The notes under the pieces were generated by a model. That model was not told where the DNA came from. It did not search any database and saw nothing but the letters and a program-made list of their open reading frames with translations. The translations under genes were made by a program, and so were the position numbers. DNA of 31,096 nucleotides. Source: Oscillospiraceae bacterium. Lineage in GTDB: Bacteria > Bacillota > Clostridia > Oscillospirales > Oscillospiraceae. Of this stretch, positions 14,540 through 22,306 are shown piece by piece (position 1 is the first letter of the stretch; the number at the start of each line of letters is the position of its first letter). The DNA lies in assembly GCA_020025295.1 (NCBI GenBank), contig JAHHSJ010000020.1, positions 1-31,096 of the forward strand, given 5' to 3'.

Positions 14540-15222
14540 CAATCGATCTCAGTCACACCGTTAGCACGCAGAAATTCGTTCACCTTGCTGAACGGCTTGC
14601 TGCCGAAGAAACCTCGGCTGGCGGAAAGCGGGCTGGGATGGTTGGACTGCAAAATCAAACGGGGAGCGCATCCCTCACCCAAGTGATTCTGGACAATCTT
14701 CTTTTGTGCAGATTTGCCCCAGAGCACATAGGCAATGGGCTGCGGCTGGTTCTCAACCAGACGAATCAAATTGGATGTAAATTTCTCCCAGCCCCAATTT
14801 TTATGGCTGTTCGCCGCCCCTTCGTACACCGTCAGAACATCGTTGAGCATCAGAACGCCCTGCTCTGCCCAGTGCTCCAGGCACCCATGCTCCGGTGCTT
14901 CTAGTCCAAGGTCAGCATAAAGTTCCTTGTAGATGTTCCGAAGAGACCTGGGAATGGGCGTTCCTTTTTTCACGGAAAAACTGAGTCCGTGGGCCTGCCC
15001 AAACTCGTGATAGGGGTCTTGTCCGATAATAACACACTTAATCTGCTCCGGTGCAGTCAAGCGAAGAGCGGTAAATAAATCCCCTCTCGGCGGAAAGACG
15101 CGAGGCTCACCCTGAGCATAGGCATTCTCTACGCGCTGTTCCAGCTGCTGGAACCACTCTTCTGATCTAATTTCTGCAAGATAAGGCGCCCAATGGGCAA
15201 AATCCTGTTCAGTAAAGGCCAT
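14527..15222 (-). CDS. ung: Uracil-DNA glycosylase, family 1
   Basis: This enzyme removes uracil from DNA as the first step of base excision repair. From the ATG at 15222 it has 231 residues, the normal size. Motif A GQDPYH is at 67-72 with catalytic Asp69. LLNDVLTV-type residues line the uracil pocket near 125-132, and the DNA-intercalation loop HPSPLS is at 195-200 with catalytic His195. A longer frame to 15399 exists but would overlap the divergent HAD gene and its promoter; the chosen start has AGAGG 8 bases upstream. Confidence 0.96.
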   Translation of the reverse strand: MAFTEQDFAHWAPYLAEIRSEEWFQQLEQRVENAYAQGEPRVFPPRGDLFTALRLTAPEQIKCVIIGQDPYHEFGQAHGLSFSVKKGTPIPRSLRNIYKELYADLGLEAPEHGCLEHWAEQGVLMLNDVLTVYEGAANSHKNWGWEKFTSNLIRLVENQPQPIAYVLWGKSAQKKIVQNHLGEGCAPRLILQSNHPSPLSASRGFFGSKPFSKVNEFLRANGVTEIDWNLS

Positions 15223-15239
15223 GTCTGTTTCCTCTCCGG

Positions 15240-15269
15240 TTGACGCTATGACAGTTCTCGTGGTATGAT
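15240..15269 (+). promoter_or_regulatory. Sigma-A promoter of the HAD hydrolase gene
   Basis: TTGACG (15240-15245), an 18-base spacer and TATGAT (15264-15269) with an extended TGG. It sits in the 76-base space between the divergent ung and HAD genes. Confidence 0.65.
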
Positions 15270-15298
15270 AGTCGAAATTTGAACTAGGAGCGCCAATC

Positions 15299-15931
15299 AT
15301 GGTTAAAGTGTTTGATTTAGATGGAACTCTGCTGGATTCCAACGGAATCTGGCGTGAGGTTGATTTGAAATTCGGGGAACTTATGCACTTGGAGGTCACA
15401 CAGGAATATCTGGATTTCGTATCCCATGCTACCTTCCCTGTTTCTGCTGCATATACAAAGGAATATTATCATTTATCCATGTCAGAAGCCGAGATCATGG
15501 ACGCCTGGTATTCCATGGTGGATGAAGCGTATGCGCACCTATTGCCGCTGAAACCAGGTGCGTCGGAATTTTTGCAGCACTGTGCACGGCAGGGAGATCC
15601 TATGGTGATGTACACCTCCAGCGTCCCTTCCCTATGCCTCGCTGCACTTCAGCGGCATGGGATTGAGCACTATTTCAACCACATTTACTTTGCTCAGGAC
15701 ATCGGTTTGGAAAAAAAGCATCCCGAATCCTTTGCCACGCTTTGTCGGGAATTTGAGACCAATCCCAAAGATTGCGTCCTGTTCGACGATTCGCCGGTCG
15801 CCTGTTCTGCGGCGCATCTGGCCGGATGGAATGTAGTTGGTGTCTATGATGACCTATTCCGAGCGGAACAGGAGCAGCTGCACCGCTGCTGCGATCGGGT
15901 CGTGACTCGTTTAGATGAATGTATAGAATAA
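15299..15931 (+). CDS. HAD superfamily hydrolase, phosphoglycolate phosphatase-like
   Basis: This is a small-molecule phosphatase of the HAD fold. Motif I is FDLDGTLLDS with nucleophile Asp6 and acid Asp8. A four-helix cap domain follows at about 15-80, motif II is YTSS near 105, the motif III lysine is in the LEKKHPESF region, and motif IV is LFDDSPVAC near 161. The gene has its own promoter and an AGGAG site 8 bases before the ATG. It ends at a two-way terminator. The substrate cannot be inferred, since members act on sugar phosphates, phosphoglycolate or nucleotides. Confidence 0.9.
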   Translation: MVKVFDLDGTLLDSNGIWREVDLKFGELMHLEVTQEYLDFVSHATFPVSAAYTKEYYHLSMSEAEIMDAWYSMVDEAYAHLLPLKPGASEFLQHCARQGDPMVMYTSSVPSLCLAALQRHGIEHYFNHIYFAQDIGLEKKHPESFATLCREFETNPKDCVLFDDSPVACSAAHLAGWNVVGVYDDLFRAEQEQLHRCCDRVVTRLDECIE

Positions 15932-15965
15932 AAAAACAGCACTGTGTTTCGCAGTGCTGTTTTTT
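15932..15965. terminator. Two-way terminator between the HAD gene and the glycan operon
   Basis: AAAAACAGCACTG (15932-15944) and CAGTGCTGTTTTT (15952-15964) form a 13-bp stem with A and T runs on the two sides. On the minus strand the stem overlaps the stop codon of the last glycosyltransferase gene. Confidence 0.9.
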
Positions 15966-17064
15966 ATAGCTGATTCAGCACAGACTCTACCCTTCGGGCA
16001 AACTGCCCATAGGTCAATTCACACTCAAAGAAGTCTCTTGCTTTCTTTCCGGCTTCTAGCACATCAAATCCGTTCCAATCCACCTCAGTGTCAGAACTCC
16101 AGTTGATGCCAAAGCCGTATCGATCAATCAGATCCCATGTATCCCCTGCAATATTATTGATCAGAGGCAATCCATAAGCAAAATAATCCATGCTCTTCAT
16201 GGTCAGTCCCACGCATACCGACGAACGCATCACATTCAATCCAAAGTGACACTGACTGAAAATATGCCGTTTTTCTTCTTCGTTATAGACCACACCGTGA
16301 TATACCACCGAAGCTCCAGCCTCTTTTGCGGAAGTAAGCAAAAGTTCTCGATTTTCACCGTCCCCCACTACATGCAAGGTTACATGCGACACCTTAGCAG
16401 CAGAGCGGACAATGTCAGAGATGGTCTGAATATCAATAATGTGATTGATGGAGCCTAAATAGCAAAGTGAAATACCCTCCGCAGGCAGTTCACGCATGAC
16501 CTGAACGGAATCATTCTCCGGCTTACAGAGATAAATGGTCGTTGCTTCCTCGTCACTCAGATGCAATCGTCTTTGGAACAGACCGCACTCAGTCACAATG
16601 GCGTCAGCCTGAGAAAGATGGTGATCCCGTAGGTTTCTCCATACTGCAAACGGTGGCAGCCACTTAATCTTCTCAATGGGAAGAGACTCCGGCCAGAGAT
16701 CATTGATGTCAATAACCAGCTTTGTGTTCGGATGGCACTTACGATAGGTCCCACACTGAGCAATCAGTGCATTCGGCGGTGCGATGACCCAGATCAGGTC
16801 CCAAGTCTGCTGTTCCAAGAAAGCCGCCGCGGTCTTGGCAAACGCCACATGGGAGGCCATTCGTGCGACAGACAAATTCTTCTGATAGGGCTTTGCGTGC
16901 AGCATGGTGTATCCAGCCGGACACTCGGTTCTGGTTTTCTTTTCTACATGGAGAAAATCAGAAATAATTGCCGTTACTTCGTCACCGCGATCCAAAAAGA
17001 AGCGACGCAGAGATGCCTCACGATCCATAAAGGTATCAAAACAGTTGACAATTGCAACCTTCAT
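15964..17064 (-). CDS. GT4-like glycosyltransferase
   Basis: This GT-B fold glycosyltransferase of 366 residues is the last gene of the glycan operon. The N-terminal Rossmann half starts KVAIVNCFDTFMDRE. The acceptor-side region contains VIDINDLWPES near 137, typical of GT4 enzymes of the WbuB type. The C-terminal half has CYLGSINHIIDIQTI and the nucleotide-sugar region with VVGDGENRELL, then MKSMDYFAYGLPLI, which corresponds to the usual K-x-x-E-Y-x-A-x-G-x-P block with Asp in place of Glu. It likely adds a sugar to a lipid-linked glycan at the inner face of the membrane. The donor sugar is not predictable. It starts 26 bases after the sugar transferase stop, with GGGAG upstream. Confidence 0.85.
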   Translation of the reverse strand: MKVAIVNCFDTFMDREASLRRFFLDRGDEVTAIISDFLHVEKKTRTECPAGYTMLHAKPYQKNLSVARMASHVAFAKTAAAFLEQQTWDLIWVIAPPNALIAQCGTYRKCHPNTKLVIDINDLWPESLPIEKIKWLPPFAVWRNLRDHHLSQADAIVTECGLFQRRLHLSDEEATTIYLCKPENDSVQVMRELPAEGISLCYLGSINHIIDIQTISDIVRSAAKVSHVTLHVVGDGENRELLLTSAKEAGASVVYHGVVYNEEEKRHIFSQCHFGLNVMRSSVCVGLTMKSMDYFAYGLPLINNIAGDTWDLIDRYGFGINWSSDTEVDWNGFDVLEAGKKARDFFECELTYGQFARRVESVLNQL

Positions 17065-17090
17065 CTCTGCTTCTCCCTTCCTTTTCTAAC

Positions 17091-17729
17091 TTACTGATTC
17101 TTTTCCCGTTTCATTTCGCCCGTACCGCCTTCCACAACGCCTCTGCGTTCCAAAACATAGGTAACGGAACCGAAAAAGCACTTCAAATCAAACCGGAAAG
17201 ACAGATTTTCTACATACTCGCCGTCATAGCGTGCTTTTTCATCATCTTCAAGCTCGTCACGGCCATTGATCTGAGCCCAGCCCGTCAATCCGGGACGCAC
17301 CTGATTGGCTCGATATTGGTCACGGGCCGCAATCAAATCATACTGATTCCAAAGAGCAGGTCTGGGTCCCACAAAACTCATTTGACCCACCAGAATATTC
17401 CAGAGCTGTGGCAGCTCGTCCAGTGAGGTTTTACGCAAAAACCGTCCCATCCGGGTGATATACTGGTTCGGGTCGGTCAGCAAGTTGGTGGGCACATCAT
17501 GAGGCGCATCAATCCGCATCGTCCGGAACTTTAAAATGGGAAATTCCTTCTTATTCAAGCCAATGCGTCGCTGACGAAACAGAACCGGCCCTTTAGAATC
17601 CAACTTAATGGCTATAACCAAAATGACTAAGAGCGGGAGCAGCACCAGTGAAATCAGTGTTGCAAGGAGAATATCAATTCCTCGTTTAACCACGCGATTA
17701 TAGAATCGCAGTTCTCGTTTCGTCTGCAT
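17091..17729 (-). CDS. Polyprenyl-phosphate sugar-1-phosphate transferase
   Basis: This membrane enzyme starts glycan synthesis by moving a sugar 1-phosphate from a UDP-sugar to undecaprenyl phosphate. At 212 residues it is the short monotopic form (PglC type). It has one hydrophobic re-entrant helix at about 19-42 with the usual Pro break, then KFRTM at 67-71, the catalytic SLDELPQ at 102-108 with the Asp104-Glu105 pair, FVGPRP at 119-124, and VRPGLTGWAQ near 143. It lies between two glycosyltransferases in the same operon with 15- and 26-base gaps. The sugar may be Glc, Gal or an acetamido sugar; the sequence does not decide. Confidence 0.94.
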   Translation of the reverse strand: MQTKRELRFYNRVVKRGIDILLATLISLVLLPLLVILVIAIKLDSKGPVLFRQRRIGLNKKEFPILKFRTMRIDAPHDVPTNLLTDPNQYITRMGRFLRKTSLDELPQLWNILVGQMSFVGPRPALWNQYDLIAARDQYRANQVRPGLTGWAQINGRDELEDDEKARYDGEYVENLSFRFDLKCFFGSVTYVLERRGVVEGGTGEMKREKNQ

Positions 17730-17744
17730 GTCCTTATGGACACC

Positions 17745-19475
17745 TCATTTCTTTTCGATCAAAAATCCACCCAAGCGGCGGGAAAAATTAGGGTTATAAT
17801 AGGGATCCCCCTGCTGCAAAACAGCGTTCCATTTCTTCTGAAAATACTCTGTCTGAACAGATACCTTCTTATGTCTGCTGGTTCGATTCAGCACAGCGTA
17901 TGGTGTCCACACCTGTCGAAGGCCCAACTTTCGAAGATTCAGGCACAAATCAACATCCCAGAAGGCTTGGTCAAGAGAAGCATCCAGACCGCCGACACGC
18001 TGATAATCTGCTTTTTTGACAAGTAGGCATCCACCGTTCACTGCACTTACATCCCGAGCATAGCACAAGCAATGCATATACCCGCCAAACTTCTGCGGAT
18101 AACCCAGATAAGGACATCCCACAACGGATTTTGATCCAAACCCAAGCACATATCCCGTATGGTGCAGTTTCTTCCCGGAAATTTGCATTGCGCCAACTGC
18201 TCCGACATCCGAGCGCTGCGCATACATCATCATCTCGGTCAGCCAGCCAGAATGTTCCGGACGAAGTGACGAATCAAAAAAGAGAATATATTCTCCATCC
18301 GTCTGAGCAGCTCCCAGCCGACAGCCTTCTCCATAAGACGCAGCAGGCCCTGAAGGTGCAGTATTCAGGCCATCCTCCGTGCAGGTATTCTCTCCCACCA
18401 GATGGACTTTAAAATTCGGATAATCGGTGTGGTCATTCAGGTATTCTGCCGCTTCAGCGGCACTGGCACCGCCCTTCCATTGCGGAATGACAATACTCAC
18501 CACAGGCTCAGATAAGAGCGCATATCGCAGCCTGTAAACGCTGCCGCAGCCCGGAATCGTTTCTGCCTGTGCAGGATAACCCATAGTATCGGCAGCTGCT
18601 TCCACCGCACGAATACCGGACTCAGACGCATATGTTTTCGCATCCAGATTCATGGCCACCGATTGCGGATGGCTCCGCCATAGGTATAGAACCTTTGGAA
18701 TATGGGCAACCTGCTTTGCCTTTGCCGTCAGTCGCAAAATCAGGTCATGATCTTGGCTTCCGTCAAACTCCTTGCGGAACAGTTTGCTATCCTCTAACAA
18801 ATCTCTTGAAAACACGCTGAAATGGCAGATATAGTTGTTCGCTTTCAGCTGATCTGGAGCATAATCCGGCTTATAGTGGATGGAAACAATCTGTTTTACA
18901 TCAGGGCTTTCAAATGTGGCCTCATCGGTATAAATGAAATCCGCCTGCGTATCACAGATGGTTTTCATCACTTCATAAAGTGCTGCCGGATGCAGCAGAT
19001 CATCATGATCCAAAAGGCCGATATACTCGCCCGTCGCCATAGCAAGACAGGCATTGGAGTTCCCTGAAATTCCTTCATTTCGTTCCAACTTATGATAGCA
19101 AATACGGCTATCCTTCGCTGCATAACGCAGCACGCACTCGCCCACTTCCGGATCATCTGCACCACTGCCATCTGCAAAGCACAACTCCCAGTTGGCAAAG
19201 GTCTGCGCCTGCACGGAACGAATCAGTTCCTCCAAGAAAGGAAGCGGCGTGCGATAAAGCGGAACCAAAATGCTGAACTTTATTTCCCGGGGAAAGACGG
19301 TTTCACGCTGCTGTTTTAGATCCTCGGACGAATATTCGCCAAAAACTGCTCCTGCCATCCGCTTCGGAGTGTCGTGCAATTTACGCACTCCATAGGCCAG
19401 CGCTGCACGAAAGCCGATCTCTTTTCCTCTGGCTGCACCCTTTTTTATTAAGTTAAGTGCATTACCCAGCCCCAT
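17745..19475 (-). CDS. Tandem-domain GT2 glycosyltransferase
   Basis: This 576-residue protein carries two GT-A domains. The first (about 66-290) is complete: SILVPLYRTP near 68, DHDD at 156-159 for metal-nucleotide binding, and a DGSQDHDLILRL block near 238. The second (about 325-575) begins SIVIPQWKGG, but where the DxD metal motif is expected it has FFDSSLRP at 399-406, so metal binding by the usual pair is doubtful; it keeps the VNGGCLLVKK and WDVDLCLNL blocks of the rhamnosyltransferase-like group. It likely extends the lipid-linked glycan. It sits 21 bases downstream of the ABC ATPase gene. The N-terminal 60 residues are basic and helical without a recognised domain. Confidence 0.88.
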   Translation of the reverse strand: MGLGNALNLIKKGAARGKEIGFRAALAYGVRKLHDTPKRMAGAVFGEYSSEDLKQQRETVFPREIKFSILVPLYRTPLPFLEELIRSVQAQTFANWELCFADGSGADDPEVGECVLRYAAKDSRICYHKLERNEGISGNSNACLAMATGEYIGLLDHDDLLHPAALYEVMKTICDTQADFIYTDEATFESPDVKQIVSIHYKPDYAPDQLKANNYICHFSVFSRDLLEDSKLFRKEFDGSQDHDLILRLTAKAKQVAHIPKVLYLWRSHPQSVAMNLDAKTYASESGIRAVEAAADTMGYPAQAETIPGCGSVYRLRYALLSEPVVSIVIPQWKGGASAAEAAEYLNDHTDYPNFKVHLVGENTCTEDGLNTAPSGPAASYGEGCRLGAAQTDGEYILFFDSSLRPEHSGWLTEMMMYAQRSDVGAVGAMQISGKKLHHTGYVLGFGSKSVVGCPYLGYPQKFGGYMHCLCYARDVSAVNGGCLLVKKADYQRVGGLDASLDQAFWDVDLCLNLRKLGLRQVWTPYAVLNRTSRHKKVSVQTEYFQKKWNAVLQQGDPYYNPNFSRRLGGFLIEKK

Positions 19476-19496
19476 AAAGCGATCTTCTTTCTCAAA

Positions 19497-20582
19497 TCAA
19501 TCTTCCCGGAGTTCCGTCACACTGCCATGAATTTCAATCTCCGTGATTTCACGGTCCAGAACAAACTCAACCTGACTGTCCATACCGTTAAAGTACCAAG
19601 ACTTCTTCACCTGAGTACCGTTTGTGCCAGTTACTTCGTAACTGATTGGCTGTCCATCAACATAAAACTCCAAATTTCGCAGCAAACACGGGGTTTCGAT
19701 TACAGGATCATAGCGAAGATGTTTGGTCGCCACAGGAAGTTTATATACCTGCTCAAACGGCTTTCCATTCATCTTTACAGGTTCGCCCATGGTGTGAGAC
19801 TCGTTCAGACCCTGTCCGGCATCATAGTAGAGGATAGACTTTTCATTCTTGGCCCCTTCACGTCCCTGATAAGCGGCACAAACATCACTTGCGTCTCCTA
19901 CCATTTTAACCTGGCCGTGATCCAGCCAAACCACCCGGTTGCACATTTGCTCGATCTGCGCGATGGAATGCGAGACAAACAGCACCGTGGTGCCGCCGCT
20001 CATCATTTCCATCATGCGATCCAAACTCTTCTGCTGGAATTCTGCATCACCCACAGAGAGAATTTCATCTACGATCATAATCTCCGGCTGAACCACTGTT
20101 GCGATGGAAAACGCCAGTCGCATCAGCATACCAGAGGAATAGTTTCGGATTGGCATATCAATAAACTCGCCAAGTTCTGAGAACGCCAGAATCTCATCGT
20201 ATTTTTCATGCAGGAATTCTTCCGTATAGCCCAGAATAGCGCCGTTCAAAAACACATTTTCCCGACCGGTCAGATCGTAGTCAAAGCCACTGCCCAGCTC
20301 AAGCATAGGCACAATATTACCGTTGATTTTAACCTCACCCTTAGTGGGAGACAGAATACCGGAAATCACCTTGAGAATCGTCGACTTGCCGGCACCGTTA
20401 TGGCCAACGATGCCAACCACCTCGCCCTGCTCGATGTTAAAGCTGACATCCTGCAGCGCATAAAACTCTTTCTTTTTAATTTTTCCGGAAACCAGCTGCA
20501 CAAAATACTCTTTTAAGCTATTGATTTTATCGCCGGTCATATTAAACCGCATCGACACATTTTTTACTTCGATCATATTCAC
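19497..20582 (-). CDS. Polysaccharide/teichoic acid ABC exporter, ATPase subunit with C-terminal extension
   Basis: This ATPase drives export of a lipid-linked glycan and belongs to the TagH/Wzt/RfbE group. With a GTG start at 20582 it has 361 residues: Walker A GHNGAGKST at 60-68, signature NYSSGM at 147-152 and Walker B IMIVDE at 168-173. Residues about 249-361 form an extra beta-rich domain (starting ILYYDAGQGLNE, with LRYDP later) which may bind the glycan as in Wzt proteins, or interact with the permease. I chose GTG because GAGGTG lies 7 bases upstream and overlaps the permease stop; the ATG at 20576 is the alternative. A longer frame to 20678 only reads through the permease gene. Confidence 0.92.
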   Translation of the reverse strand: MNMIEVKNVSMRFNMTGDKINSLKEYFVQLVSGKIKKKEFYALQDVSFNIEQGEVVGIVGHNGAGKSTILKVISGILSPTKGEVKINGNIVPMLELGSGFDYDLTGRENVFLNGAILGYTEEFLHEKYDEILAFSELGEFIDMPIRNYSSGMLMRLAFSIATVVQPEIMIVDEILSVGDAEFQQKSLDRMMEMMSGGTTVLFVSHSIAQIEQMCNRVVWLDHGQVKMVGDASDVCAAYQGREGAKNEKSILYYDAGQGLNESHTMGEPVKMNGKPFEQVYKLPVATKHLRYDPVIETPCLLRNLEFYVDGQPISYEVTGTNGTQVKKSWYFNGMDSQVEFVLDREITEIEIHGSVTELRED

Positions 20583-20593
20583 AGTGCAGCACC

Positions 20594-22051
20594 TCACAGA
20601 TACAAAGCAAAATCTTTTTGCTTGCGCTGGAAAATCCATACGCCCAGCACCAGCGGAATCACACCCACTGCCAGACAAATCAGATATGCCATGGGTTCAG
20701 GGGAAACGCGGTCAATCAAAGAACATCTTGCAAACTTCAAAAGCTGATACAAAGGGTTCAGTCTGTAAAGGGGCAGCAACTGGGCAGGAATGATGTTCTC
20801 CGGATAGAAAATCGGCGTGCAATACATCCAAACCATGCTCACAACCGTCCACAGGAACTGCGTATCCCGGAAATAAACCATCATGGTGGCAAGAATATAG
20901 GTCACGCCCAATGCAAATGCCATCATGCACAACAGCACAAACACCAGCAGCAGCCAAGATGCCGCCGGCATGACACCGGTGCAGATCGTGACGATAAACA
21001 AAGGAATCAAGGAAAACGCCACATTGATGGACGAGGACAGCATCCGGGTCAGGGGGTAAATGAACTTCGGCACATACACCTTCGTAATCAAAGGAGCATT
21101 AGAAGTAATAGCGGTCAGACCAACCGTAGTCGTTTCATTGAAGAAGTTGAACAAAACAATACCGGACAGCAGGTAGACCGGATAGTTCGGAATGGCAGAG
21201 CGGAACAAAGTGGAGAACACCACATACTGCACCATCATGGTCAGCAAGGGATTCAAAAAGCTCCAAAAAACGCCAAGCACGCTGCGACGATATTTGGTCT
21301 TAAAATCTCTGGAAACCAGCTGCTTGATCAGGAACTGATACCGATAAAGAGAATGGATACAGTCCAGCGTACCGCTCTTTTTGCCATTTTTGTCCTTGTA
21401 GACCAGCACAGCACACCAGACTGCAAGCAGAACCAACGCACCGCCTACAAACGCCCAGTAATAGGTGCCAAACCAGAGAGACTCCTCTCCAATCACCGAA
21501 AGGTACAGTTCACCTTCCAGACCGTCACCGTTGATCTGAACCTTTTCTTCATCCGTATAACTCTGAACAACGCTGCCTCGGCCCAAATTGATGCTGTTGC
21601 CATAGTATAGGGTGACAGCTTGATCGGAAGCAGCTGCGTCAGAGGTAATGACCAGCTGAACCTTTTCACCCTGCATATTCAGAATGGGGTCGTCCAAAGT
21701 GACGGTATAATCAGCATTATCGTCCAGAGTAGAACACGAGATACGATTCTCAGCCAGCTGCGTTCCGTTTTTGTCGATAAGGCGCAAGGTAAGCTCCGAA
21801 TCGCACACTCTTGCATAGGTAGCAAAACGTACCCGGTAGCCAACCATACGGTCGGTATCAATGGTAACTTGCTGGGTAATGGTTTTATCAGCTGTGATCT
21901 CTCCGATTACGGTGGCAGCATCAATTGTCGGAGATGCCGTGTTTTTGAAATGGAACGAATCGCCGCCTATAAAATATAGCAACACCGCAACAGCGGCAAA
22001 GCCAATCAGAAGATAACGGATTGCTTTTTTTAAATCAAAGTCTTTTGTCAT
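20594..22051 (-). CDS. ABC-2 type glycan exporter permease with N-terminal extracytoplasmic domain
   Basis: This is the membrane subunit of the exporter. Residues about 230-485 are a normal ABC-2 permease of the TagG/Wzm group: an amphipathic YRYQFLIKQLVSRDFKTKYRRSVLG block, then six hydrophobic segments. Ahead of it lies an unusual 225-residue extension: a membrane helix at 11-29, a beta-rich segment at 30-195 that should be outside the membrane, and a second helix at 199-218. Typical family members are about 260 residues, so this looks like a fusion with a sensing or glycan-binding module. The start at 22051 has AAAGGA 8 bases upstream; a longer frame to 22114 has none. It is the first gene of the glycan operon. 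Confidence 0.9.
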   Translation of the reverse strand: MTKDFDLKKAIRYLLIGFAAVAVLLYFIGGDSFHFKNTASPTIDAATVIGEITADKTITQQVTIDTDRMVGYRVRFATYARVCDSELTLRLIDKNGTQLAENRISCSTLDDNADYTVTLDDPILNMQGEKVQLVITSDAAASDQAVTLYYGNSINLGRGSVVQSYTDEEKVQINGDGLEGELYLSVIGEESLWFGTYYWAFVGGALVLLAVWCAVLVYKDKNGKKSGTLDCIHSLYRYQFLIKQLVSRDFKTKYRRSVLGVFWSFLNPLLTMMVQYVVFSTLFRSAIPNYPVYLLSGIVLFNFFNETTTVGLTAITSNAPLITKVYVPKFIYPLTRMLSSSINVAFSLIPLFIVTICTGVMPAASWLLLVFVLLCMMAFALGVTYILATMMVYFRDTQFLWTVVSMVWMYCTPIFYPENIIPAQLLPLYRLNPLYQLLKFARCSLIDRVSPEPMAYLICLAVGVIPLVLGVWIFQRKQKDFALYL

Positions 22052-22117
22052 AGTGCGAATCCTTTCGCTGTAATAGCAGTATTTTGCAGATGTCACAATA
22101 TCCCAATTTAGCAAGTT

Positions 22118-22146
22118 ATTCTATCACAATATTGCATTATTTGCAA
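22118..22146 (-). promoter_or_regulatory. Sigma-A promoter of the glycan operon
   Basis: On the minus strand, TTGCAA (22146-22141), a 17-base spacer and TAGAAT (22123-22118) with an extended TGA. The five operon genes downstream have gaps of 11 to 26 bases and no further obvious promoter. Confidence 0.7.
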
Positions 22147-22188
22147 GTGATGTAGAAATCTGTCCTATTACAGCATAGTCATACAAAC

Positions 22189-22213
22189 TGTATTTCAATC
22201 ACCTTGAAATACA
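22189..22213. repeat. Hairpin in the pcrA to glycan-operon gap
   Basis: TGTATTTCAA (22189-22198) and TTGAAATACA (22204-22213) form a perfect 10-bp stem around a 5-base loop. Role unknown; no T-run follows on either strand. Confidence 0.5.
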
Positions 22214-22241
22214 CGATTCAACTCAACGCCTTATTACGCAT

Positions 22242-22278
22242 AACAAGACCGATGTGGTCATGCCACACCAGTCTTGTT
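22242..22278 (-). terminator. Possible terminator after pcrA
   Basis: AACAAGAC (22242-22249) and GTCTTGTT (22271-22278) enclose an inner stem TGTGG/CCACA (22253-22257, 22263-22267). The hairpin lies 28 bases after the pcrA stop. No clear T-run follows on the minus strand, so the call is tentative. Confidence 0.4.
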
Positions 22279-22306
22279 TCTTATAAGATGTACGGCTGAT
22301 TTTAAA

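Noticed and set aside
15223..15399. N-terminal extension of ung by 59 codons
   Set aside because: It would overlap the HAD gene start and promoter; the ATG at 15222 has an RBS and gives the standard protein length.
20583..20678. N-terminal extension of the ABC ATPase
   Set aside because: It only reads the permease gene end in another frame; the ABC fold starts at MIEVKNVS and the RBS is at the permease stop.
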